From JBFWQM01 sp050249455 (GTDB lineage: Bacteria > Pseudomonadota > Alphaproteobacteria > MPNO01 > VGEU01): 14,768 nt of DNA. The translations under genes were made by a program, and so were the position numbers. Positions 6,874 through 12,885 of this stretch are shown here, piece after piece (within the stretch, counting starts at the first letter, position 1; each line of letters begins with the position of its first letter). Location: positions 1 to 14,768 of the forward strand of contig JBFWQM010000135.1 in NCBI GenBank assembly GCA_050249455.1, in the 5' to 3' direction. The notes under the pieces were generated by a model, which ran no database searches, was not told the origin of the DNA, and saw only the letters and a list, made by a program, of their open reading frames with translations.

Positions 6874-7425
6874 ATGGCGCGCGTCCCGGACCTGAAGCCC
6901 GACGAGCTCTCCGACGTCCAGCGCAAGGTCGCTGCCGAGATCGCCGCCGGCCGCGGCGGCGTGGTGCGCGGCCCGTTCGCGCTGTGGCTGCGCAACCCCG
7001 AGCTGGCGGGCGAGGCGAGCCGGTTCGGCAGCCTGCTGCGCGTCGGCACCTCGGTGCCCCGGCGGCTGTCGGAGCTCGCGATCCTGATCACCGCGCGGCA
7101 CTGGACCGCGCAGTACGAATGGTACGCCCACGAGACCGCGGCGCGCGATGCCGGCGTCGCCGACGACATCATCGAGGCGATCCGCCACCGCCGCGCACCC
7201 GCGTTCAAGGCGGCCGACGAGGCAGCGGTGCACGCGATCTGCACCGAGCTCTACCAGACCAAGGCGGTCAGCCCCGCGACCTACGAGACGGCGAAGGCCG
7301 CGCTCGGCCAGCAGATGCTGATCGAGCTCGTCACCATCGCGACCTTCTACGCGATGATCGCGATGATCCTGGTGACGTTCGAGGCGCCGCTGCCCGAAGG
7401 CGCCGCCACGCCGCTGCCGGCGTAG
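6874..7425 (+). CDS. Carboxymuconolactone decarboxylase-family protein, cysteine-pair lacking
   Basis: This all-helical protein of 183 residues has the CMD/AhpD-like core at about 40-100: PRRLSELAILITARHW followed by QYEWYAHE (His76, Glu82, His86). The CxxC pair that makes AhpD a thiol reductase is absent. The only cysteine, in AICTELY, lies outside the core, so alkylhydroperoxidase chemistry is unlikely. Distant CMD proteins of this size are usually annotated only by family. Some act as gamma-carboxymuconolactone decarboxylases in the protocatechuate branch of the beta-ketoadipate pathway. The ATG at 6874 has AGGAGA 5 bases upstream and was preferred over an in-frame ATG at 6856, which lies before that site and overlaps the cupin stop. 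It sits 10 bases behind the cupin, so the two are probably one transcript. A dispersed palindromic repeat follows. Confidence 0.82.
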   Translation: MARVPDLKPDELSDVQRKVAAEIAAGRGGVVRGPFALWLRNPELAGEASRFGSLLRVGTSVPRRLSELAILITARHWTAQYEWYAHETAARDAGVADDIIEAIRHRRAPAFKAADEAAVHAICTELYQTKAVSPATYETAKAALGQQMLIELVTIATFYAMIAMILVTFEAPLPEGAATPLPA

Positions 7426-7442
7426 GCGGCGAATTCCTTCTA

Positions 7443-7529
7443 TTGTCGTCCTCCGGCTTGACCGGAGGACCCATGCGACGCGTCGACGTGCGGCAGAATG
7501 GGTTCTCCGGCCAAACCGGAGAACGACAA
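7443..7529. repeat. Palindromic repeat element A (REP/BIME-like, two hairpins)
   Basis: The 87-base element opens with TTGTCG and closes with CGACAA. It holds two hairpins with perfect 9-base stems and 5-base loops: GTCCTCCGG/CCGGAGGAC at 7448-7470 and GTTCTCCGG/CCGGAGAAC at 7502-7524. The outer 32 bases of each end are inverted copies of one another with about four mismatches. It lies between the convergent CMD-family and class II aldolase genes and may also act as a transcription terminator. It matches element B at 12283-12372 in the opposite orientation. Confidence 0.85.
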
Positions 7530-7582
7530 CAAGAGGAAGACGCGTGAGATCGCGCTAAAAGCCGGCGGAGGCGGTTTCGCGC

Positions 7583-8332
7583 TCACCGCTTCTTCCGCCG
7601 GCCCGCCTTCTCCAGCAGGTGCCCGCAGCCGGCGCGGGTCGCCCAGTATTCCCAGGCGCGGTACATCTCCGGCGCGTCGGGGTCGGCGGTCAGGCGGCGG
7701 TCGATCTCGCCCTTGTGCAGCGGCTTTACCCGGCCCATCTGCATCGCGATGGTATAGACCCGCGCGTTGCGCGGCATGTTGACGGAGACGCGCACCGCCT
7801 CCGACAGCGTGCGGCCCCACGCGGCGAAGCCGTGGCCGCGCATCAGGACGACCCGGCCGTCGGCCAGCCGCTGGGCGAGGTCGCGGCCCTGCGCCATGTT
7901 GGCGACCAGGAGGCTGGTCGCCGTGCCGAACCTGTCGGCGATGTCCCACACCGGCACTTTGTGGCCGATCACGCCCGACGAATGCAGCACCGGCTTCAGC
8001 GGCTTGGCGGCGATGGTGAACGGCAGCACCTCCTCGGCATGGCTGTGCACCACCGACTGGGCTTCCGGCCGGCTCTCGTAGATCGCGCCGTGGATGAAGC
8101 GCTCCAAATACGGGTTGCGCCGGTCGCCGCCGACCGGCGTGCCGTCGAGCTCGAACTCCATGATGTCCTCGCGCGTTACCAGCTCGGGGCTGCGCGAGCA
8201 CGATAGGAAATAGCGCCGCGGGTTGCCGGGGTGGCGGATGCTGACGTGGCCATAGGCGTCCACGACATCCTCGTTGGCGAGGATGCGGTTGGCGACGACG
8301 AGGTCGCGCAACGCGCGCTCCAGCTCCTTCAT
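7583..8332 (-). CDS. Class II aldolase/adducin-family protein, probable lyase or decarboxylase
   Basis: This 249-residue protein has the full class II aldolase fold markers. The N-terminus (ELERALRDLVVANRILANED) is followed by AYGHVSIRHPGNP. The zinc-binding VVHSH has His96 and His98, and the third ligand His167 lies in MRGHGFAAWG. Family members cleave or decarboxylate hydroxyacids and sugar phosphates using divalent zinc. The branch with HVSIRHP and FIHGAIYESRP is often annotated as decarboxylases of dihydroxyphthalate or 2-hydroxy-3-carboxymuconic semialdehyde, which would fit the oxygenase genes nearby; that assignment is inference. The start ATG at 8332 was chosen because the family N-terminus begins there and AGGGAGAG lies upstream. 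The open frame continues upstream to 8806, but that stretch is antisense to a cupin gene. It is divergent from that cupin and may share control with it. Confidence 0.85.
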   Translation of the reverse strand: MKELERALRDLVVANRILANEDVVDAYGHVSIRHPGNPRRYFLSCSRSPELVTREDIMEFELDGTPVGGDRRNPYLERFIHGAIYESRPEAQSVVHSHAEEVLPFTIAAKPLKPVLHSSGVIGHKVPVWDIADRFGTATSLLVANMAQGRDLAQRLADGRVVLMRGHGFAAWGRTLSEAVRVSVNMPRNARVYTIAMQMGRVKPLHKGEIDRRLTADPDAPEMYRAWEYWATRAGCGHLLEKAGRRKKR

Positions 8333-8434
8333 GGCCGGTCTCTCCCTGATGCCCGCCGCCACGCTAGCATGCGCATCGATTCGCGCGCGGCGGCCGCGTA
8401 GACTGGCGGTGCATCGCCGAACGGGGAGAACGCC

Positions 8435-8872
8435 ATGCAGGTCCGCCGCATCATCACCGGCCACGACGCCGCCGGGAAATCGACCGTCACGATCGACGAC
8501 CTCGCGTCCAACGCGACCTCGCGGCGCCCCGGCCACCAGTCGCGGCTGATCTGGGTCACCGATTCTGCACCCGCGAAATATGCCGGTTCGGCCGACGAGG
8601 GCGCGCGCCAGGTCGGCCGGCCGCCGCCGCCCAGGGGCACCGTCTTCCGCGTGATCGACATCGGGCCCGGCTGCACCGCGGAGATGCACCGGACCGAGAC
8701 CGTGGACTACGTCATCGTCATGTCCGGGGAAATGGACATGGTGCTGGAAACCGGCACCGTGCACCTCAACCCGGGCGACGTGATCGTGCAGCGCGGCACC
8801 CTGCACAACTGGGTCAACAACGGCACCGAACCCTGCCGCATCGCCGCCATCCTGATCGACGGCCAGCCGTGA
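8435..8872 (+). CDS. Cupin-domain protein, paralogue 2
   Basis: This 145-residue single-domain cupin is clearly homologous to the protein at 6363-6863. Shared landmarks are RRxxTGHDxxG at the N-terminus, a PPPP-x-GT turn, the first motif HRTETVDYVIVMSGE (His85) and the second motif GDVIVQRGTLHNWVN (His124). As in the paralogue, the second His of HxH is Thr and the acidic ligand is Asp. It lacks the 20 or so extra residues and C-terminal tail of the first copy. GGGGAGA precedes the ATG. The gene opens a plus-strand cluster with a TauD/TfdA dioxygenase 32 bases behind it, and is divergent from the class II aldolase gene, with about 100 bases between them. It is likely an accessory or isomerase-type enzyme of the same pathway. 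The function is not established. Confidence 0.85.
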   Translation: MQVRRIITGHDAAGKSTVTIDDLASNATSRRPGHQSRLIWVTDSAPAKYAGSADEGARQVGRPPPPRGTVFRVIDIGPGCTAEMHRTETVDYVIVMSGEMDMVLETGTVHLNPGDVIVQRGTLHNWVNNGTEPCRIAAILIDGQP

Positions 8873-8904
8873 GCCGGTGCTAGGATAGCGCAGGAGGCCC
8901 CGCC

Positions 8905-9792
8905 ATGCCGATCGCCGCCACGCCGCTGCACCCGCTGTTCGCCGCCCGGCTGGACGGCGCAGACCTGCGCCGGGCGGACGACGGGGACGTCGCGGCGATC
9001 CTCGACATGATGGCGCGCTACGGCGTCTGCGTCGTGCCGCACGACACGCCGCTGACCGACGAGGAGCATATTGCCTTCTCCGCGCGGCTCGGCCCGATCG
9101 AGCGCAAGCCGATCCTCACCTGGTCGGGCGGCAAGCCGCCGCGCATCCCCCATTTCGAGATCATCGACCAGAGCAACCTCGACGAGAACGGCGCGATCTT
9201 CCGCGAGGACGACCGCCGGCTCGCGTTCAAGCGCGCCAACCGGCTGTGGCACACCGACGTGTCGTTCCATCCGGTGCGCGCGACCTATTCCGTCTTCTCG
9301 TGCCATCTGATCCCGCCGGGCGGCGCGCCGACCGAGTTCACCGACATGCGCGCGGTCTACGACGCTCTGCCCGACGCCACGAAGGCGCGGCTCGACGGGC
9401 TGGTCGGCGAGCACTCCTACTGGCATTCGCGCGTGCTCGGCGGCGGTCCGGAGCCGACGGCGGAGGAGCGCGAGTCGCGGCCGCCGGCGCACCACGCGCT
9501 GGTGCACGTGCATGCGCCGTCCGGCCGCAAGGCGCTCTACCTCGCCTCGCACATCGCCCGCATCCTCGGCATGCCGGACGACGAAGGCCGCGCCCTGGTG
9601 CAGGAGTTGACCGCGTTCGCCACCCAGCCGCGGTTCGTCTACCGCCACCACTGGCAGGTCGGCGAGATCGTGATCTGGGACAACCTGTGCACCATGCACC
9701 GCGCGACGCCGTTCGACGACACGCGCCATCCGCGCGACATGCGCCGCACCACCTGCCGCGAAGGCGCGCTGGCGCAGGAGGCGCTGCTCTGA
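8905..9792 (+). CDS. TauD/TfdA-family Fe(II)/2-oxoglutarate dioxygenase
   Basis: This 295-residue protein has the jelly-roll dioxygenase ligand set: His116 and Asp118 in LWHTDVSF, distal His265 in CTMHRATPF, and the 2-oxoglutarate-binding Arg at about 281 in RDMRRTT. The upstream LGPIERKP and the ending are typical of the TauD/TfdA family. These enzymes hydroxylate a substrate, often a sulfonate, phenoxyacetate or other carboxylate, with decarboxylation of 2-oxoglutarate in the cytoplasm. The ATG has AGGAGG upstream. The substrate cannot be told: none of the sulfonate ABC transporter genes (tauABC) that accompany true tauD is present, so taurine use is not favoured. It follows a cupin gene by 32 bases and overlaps a membrane-protein gene at its 3' end, suggesting an operon. 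Confidence 0.88.
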   Translation: MPIAATPLHPLFAARLDGADLRRADDGDVAAILDMMARYGVCVVPHDTPLTDEEHIAFSARLGPIERKPILTWSGGKPPRIPHFEIIDQSNLDENGAIFREDDRRLAFKRANRLWHTDVSFHPVRATYSVFSCHLIPPGGAPTEFTDMRAVYDALPDATKARLDGLVGEHSYWHSRVLGGGPEPTAEERESRPPAHHALVHVHAPSGRKALYLASHIARILGMPDDEGRALVQELTAFATQPRFVYRHHWQVGEIVIWDNLCTMHRATPFDDTRHPRDMRRTTCREGALAQEALL

Positions 9793-10364
9793 CCCTGCCC
9801 GCCGAGCCGGCGCTGTCGTTCCGGCCCAACATCTTCGCAAAGGAACGGCACTTCCGCCTCGGCCCCGGCGCGCTGGTGTGGGATGCCGGCGGCCGCGACA
9901 ACGGGATCGCCTATGCGGACGTGACGCGGCTCAATGTCTACACCGCGCCGCTCGGCGTCGCGGGGCTGCCGCTTCGCCGCTGCGTGGTGCGCAGCCGGCG
10001 CGGCGGCCGGATCGTGCTTCAGGGCACCCACTACGTGCGCCTCGGCGTCACGGAAGACCGGCGCGACGCCTATGGGCCGTTCGTCGACACGCTGGTACGC
10101 CGCGCCGCGGCCGCCAACCCGGAACTCGCCGTAATCGTCGGCCAGTCCTGGGCGATGTGGCTGGTCTGGCTCGCCATCCTGGCCGGCATCGTCGCGGTAT
10201 CGGTCCTGTCGGTCGTGGCGCTGATCGACGGCGACTTCCCGTGGCAGGCGGCGATCTTCGTTGCCCTCGTGCTGGGGTTCGCACCGACCGCCTGGCGCAT
10301 CGTCCGCCGCGACCGTCCCCGCCGCGTCGCCGCCGGCGATTTCACCGCGGCGATGCTGGACTGA
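9789..10364 (+). CDS. Unrecognised two-helix membrane protein, apparent CTG start
   Basis: I do not recognise the family. The 191-residue frame has a soluble N-terminal half rich in beta strands, including FRLGPGALVWDAGG and AYADVTRLNVY. It is followed by two hydrophobic helices at about 121-146 and 151-172 and a basic tail (RRDRPRR), so it is probably an inner-membrane protein with both ends in the cytoplasm. There is no ATG, GTG or TTG between the end of the dioxygenase gene and codon 31. The best start is CTG at 9789, which overlaps the dioxygenase stop as CTGA. A perfect AGGAGG at 9776-9781 lies 7 bases upstream. The next candidate, GTG at 9876-9881, would remove the first strand. The beta-rich first half recalls PH-like membrane-associated domains, but this is a loose resemblance. 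Position suggests translational coupling to the dioxygenase. Confidence 0.7.
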   Translation: MTLPAEPALSFRPNIFAKERHFRLGPGALVWDAGGRDNGIAYADVTRLNVYTAPLGVAGLPLRRCVVRSRRGGRIVLQGTHYVRLGVTEDRRDAYGPFVDTLVRRAAAANPELAVIVGQSWAMWLVWLAILAGIVAVSVLSVVALIDGDFPWQAAIFVALVLGFAPTAWRIVRRDRPRRVAAGDFTAAMLD

Positions 10365-10368
10365 ACCG

Positions 10369-10405
10369 CGGCGGCGCGGGCGCCGAAGACCGGCCCGCGC
10401 CGCCG
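10369..10405. terminator. Strong hairpin between convergent genes
   Basis: A perfect 13-base stem, CGGCGGCGCGGGC pairing with GCCCGCGCCGCCG, encloses an 11-base loop. It starts 5 bases after the membrane-protein stop and ends 12 bases before the stop of the ThDP enzyme on the other strand. No U-tract follows on either side, so it may work as a bidirectional hairpin with Rho or as an mRNA-stabilising element. The role is inferred from position. Confidence 0.65.
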
Positions 10406-10416
10406 TCAGGCCGGCT

Positions 10417-12171
10417 TCAGTCCTCGCCTTCCAGCCGCTTCATCCAGATCGAGATCACGGCCGGCTTGCCGTTGCGGATCTGGGCGAGCCCGCGCTTCAG
10501 CGCCGGCGCCACCTCGGCCGGATCGCGCACGGTCTCGCCATAGGCGCCGGCCGCCTCGGCTTCCTTGGCGAAGTCGATCGGCGGGTCGAAATAGCCGCCC
10601 TCGAACCCGGCCTTGGCAGCATAGCTGCCCTCACCGTAGGCGCCCTTCACCCGGGTGGTGCCGGTGGTGTAGCTGCGGTTGGTGTAGACCACGACCATGA
10701 ACGGCGCGCCGTGATGCGCGGCCGACCACAGCGCCGGCGCCGGCGTGCCGAACATGTAGAAGCCGTCGCCCGACGTCACGATGATGTCGCGATCGGGCGC
10801 CGCCAGCTTGGCGCCCAGCGCCGCGCCTGGCCCCCAGCCGCCGCTGGAGCCGGGGTTGGCGAAGTACGAGCCGGGGCGCGAGCAGCCGACGAAGTCGCGC
10901 ACCCGCGGCCCGGGTAAGGTGTCGTCCAGCAGGATGCAGTTGTCGTCCAGGATCTTGTTGACGTTGTAGCTCACCCACAGCGGGTCGATCGGGCTCGAAC
11001 TGCCGCGCGCCACCGCGTCGCGGTCGAACTCCTCGAACCGCGCCTTCGACGCGGCGGCGAGCTTCGCCGACCGCTCGGCGATTCGGTTGCGGTCTTCGGC
11101 GGTGAGCGCCGACTTCACCGCCGCGGTCAGCGCGCGGATGGCGCGGGTGGGATCGGCGTTGATCCGAACGTCGGCGGTGAACTCGTAGGACGGGGTGCGC
11201 AGCTTGATCGAATCCTGGCCGATCGCGGCGATCCAGGCGTCGGCCGGCGGCGCGTTGCGGTTCGGCACCCACGGCACCTCGGCGTCGACCACCAGCACCA
11301 CGTCGGCCTGCGACAGCGACGGCTGGCCCTGGTACATCGGGTGGCGCAGCGGCAGGCACAGATAACCCTTTTGCACCGAATCCACCGCCGCCATGCCGAC
11401 CAGCTCGCACAGCGCCGCCAGCGCCGGCACCGACTCCGGGTTGCGGCCGGAGCCGGAGACCACGGCGACCGGATGGCGCGCGCGCGCCAGCCGCTCGGCG
11501 ATCTCGGCGATCGCGTCGGCATCCGGCGCGGCCGGGCGCGGGATGCCGAGCTGGTCGGCCGACGGGAAGCGCGCGTTCTTCGCCGGCAGGAAGGTCAGCT
11601 CCTTGGGGAACGACAGGTAGACCGGCCCGCACGGCTCGCTGCGCGCCACCTGGATGGCGCGGCTGACGATCATGCCGGGGTTGTCCTGCCACGCCAGGCG
11701 GTGGTCCCACTTGGTGTAGTTCCGCACGATGCCGTTCTGGTCGTAGGTCTCCTGCATCCACAGGTGCCCGCCCTCGTCGCGGCTGCCCTTCATGGTGCCG
11801 GCATAGGCGGTCGGCGGGAACCCGGCGGTCATGACCACCGGCAGGCCGCTGCGCCACGCGGTGTGGATCGCGCCGCCGTAGTGCATGGTGCCGCAATCGA
11901 CGTGGGCGGCGGTGGCGGCCGGCCGGCCGGCGACCGCGGCGAAGCCCAGCGCGGCGTTCAGGCTGGCGTGCTCGTGCGGCACGGTGATCAGGCGGATCAG
12001 CGCATTATGGCCCTTGGCGCGGGCCTTCGCCGTCGCCTCCTGGAAGAAGCCGATCTCCGAGCCTGAGGTGAAGAACAGGTGGTCGATGCCGCCGGCGGCC
12101 ATCGCCGCCACGATCGCGTCGCCCGTGTCCTCGGTCTGCGCCTCGACCCACGACGTCTCGCCCGTGCTCAT
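10417..12171 (-). CDS. ThDP-dependent enzyme, acetolactate synthase-like family
   Basis: This 584-residue protein follows the three-domain plan of the pyruvate-oxidase/acetolactate-synthase superfamily. The N-terminal Pyr domain carries the cofactor-activating Glu67 in TVPHEHASLNAALGFA. A central domain with VAVVSGSGRNP follows. The C-terminal PP domain has the metal/ThDP motif SGDGFYMFG (GDG at 468-470), ending at VVVYTNRSY (Thr497-Asn498). The canonical NN of the motif is TN here. Such enzymes cleave or form bonds next to a 2-keto carbon. A FAD-containing synthase role is not favoured, since no regulatory subunit or ilv gene is near; a 2-keto acid decarboxylase or carboligase of the adjoining oxygenase pathway is likelier. 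The ATG at 12171 has AGGGAGA upstream. It lies 234 bases behind the Rieske beta-subunit gene, with repeat element B in between, so it may be a separate or attenuated transcript. Confidence 0.85.
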   Translation of the reverse strand: MSTGETSWVEAQTEDTGDAIVAAMAAGGIDHLFFTSGSEIGFFQEATAKARAKGHNALIRLITVPHEHASLNAALGFAAVAGRPAATAAHVDCGTMHYGGAIHTAWRSGLPVVMTAGFPPTAYAGTMKGSRDEGGHLWMQETYDQNGIVRNYTKWDHRLAWQDNPGMIVSRAIQVARSEPCGPVYLSFPKELTFLPAKNARFPSADQLGIPRPAAPDADAIAEIAERLARARHPVAVVSGSGRNPESVPALAALCELVGMAAVDSVQKGYLCLPLRHPMYQGQPSLSQADVVLVVDAEVPWVPNRNAPPADAWIAAIGQDSIKLRTPSYEFTADVRINADPTRAIRALTAAVKSALTAEDRNRIAERSAKLAAASKARFEEFDRDAVARGSSSPIDPLWVSYNVNKILDDNCILLDDTLPGPRVRDFVGCSRPGSYFANPGSSGGWGPGAALGAKLAAPDRDIIVTSGDGFYMFGTPAPALWSAAHHGAPFMVVVYTNRSYTTGTTRVKGAYGEGSYAAKAGFEGGYFDPPIDFAKEAEAAGAYGETVRDPAEVAPALKRGLAQIRNGKPAVISIWMKRLEGED

Positions 12172-12282
12172 CCGGTTTCTCCCTGTTCCAGCCTCGATGG
12201 CCCATCTTCGTTGAGAACACCGCGGATGTCACGCCGGGCCCCCGAGTCGGCTCCTGACATTCGTTCGGCCTTCCTTCTTTTC

Positions 12283-12372
12283 TTGTCGTTCTCCGGCTTG
12301 ACCGGAGAACCCATCTGCCCGTGCATCGACGCGCCCAAGCCTGGGTCCTCCGGTCGAGCCGGAGGACGACAA
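12283..12372. repeat. Palindromic repeat element B, inverted relative to element A
   Basis: The 90-base element opens TTGTCG and closes CGACAA like element A. Its first hairpin is GTTCTCCGG/CCGGAGAAC (12288-12310) and its second GTCCTCCGG/CCGGAGGAC (12345-12367), both with perfect 9-base stems. The two hairpin types are in the reverse order to element A, so its reverse complement aligns with A end to end, including a shared GCGTCGA core. It occupies the gap between the Rieske beta-subunit stop and the ThDP enzyme start, where it could damp read-through. Confidence 0.85.
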
Positions 12373-12405
12373 CTGGGAAGAAAGGCGCACACAGCCGAAT
12401 GACGG

Positions 12406-12885
12406 CTAGAGGATGATGCTGACCTTGCCGTGCGGGCGCAGCGCGTCCTGGGCCAGGACGGCGCGGCGGCGGCGGAAGCGCAAGGTGCCGTCGGGCTGCG
12501 GCGCCAGCAGGTGGTGGTAGGCGCCGACGAAGGTGTCGGTGGCGCCCTTGCGTGACCGGGTGACGTTGAAGTTGGCGGTCGCCGCCACGTCGCCGCCGTC
12601 GGCCGGCGCCACGCGCACGTTGCCGACGATGCGCAGCGTCTGCGAATGCGGGTGCTCGGCATACGCATCGTCGGCCAGCAGCCGCTGCACCCGCCCGCGC
12701 AGCACCGTCATGTCGTCGGCGACGATGAACAGGTGCTGGCGCGCATCGGCGTCGGGCCGATCGGTCGGCGGGATCTCGAACCGGGCATCGGGCAGGAACA
12801 GGGTGAGCCATTCCTCGAGCTGCCACGCATCCAGCAGCGCCGCCTCGCGGTACAGGAAGTCCTCGACGGCCGCACGATCGGTCAC
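12406..12885 (-). CDS. Ring-hydroxylating dioxygenase beta (small) subunit
   Basis: This 159-residue protein has the SnoaL-like fold of Rieske oxygenase beta subunits: VEDFLYREAALLDAWQLEEW, LFLPDARFEIP, RVQRLLADDAYAEHPHSQT, VRVAPADGGDVAATANF and the closing RPHGKVSIIL. The beta subunit is structural and can influence substrate range; it has no redox centre. I placed the start at a GTG (12885), which overlaps the alpha-subunit stop as GTGA and has GGGAGG just upstream. The open frame extends far upstream but would be antisense or out-of-frame text of the alpha gene. The 4-base overlap implies coupled translation, in keeping with an alpha-beta heteromer. It is slightly short compared with the usual 160-190 residues but appears complete. 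Confidence 0.87.
   Translation of the reverse strand: MTDRAAVEDFLYREAALLDAWQLEEWLTLFLPDARFEIPPTDRPDADARQHLFIVADDMTVLRGRVQRLLADDAYAEHPHSQTLRIVGNVRVAPADGGDVAATANFNVTRSRKGATDTFVGAYHHLLAPQPDGTLRFRRRRAVLAQDALRPHGKVSIIL

Noticed and set aside
7443..7529. CRISPR repeat-like unit
   Set aside because: There is one palindromic element with paired hairpins and no series of evenly spaced direct repeats.
8333..8806. N-terminal extension of the class II aldolase frame
   Set aside because: It is antisense to the second cupin and upstream of the family's usual N-terminus and binding site.
8881..8886. TAGGAT as a promoter -10 for the TauD/TfdA-like gene
   Set aside because: No -35 hexamer is found at suitable spacing, and the 32-base gap to the cupin gene favours co-transcription.
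9246..9788. N-terminal extension of the membrane-protein frame into the dioxygenase gene
   Set aside because: The extension is Arg/Ala/His-rich out-of-frame text of the TauD/TfdA-like gene; the plausible protein starts only at about 9789.
7443..12372. Composite transposon or insertion sequence bounded by the two repeats
   Set aside because: No transposase lies between them, the elements are only 87-90 bases, and no target-site duplication is evident; a dispersed REP-like repeat explains them better.
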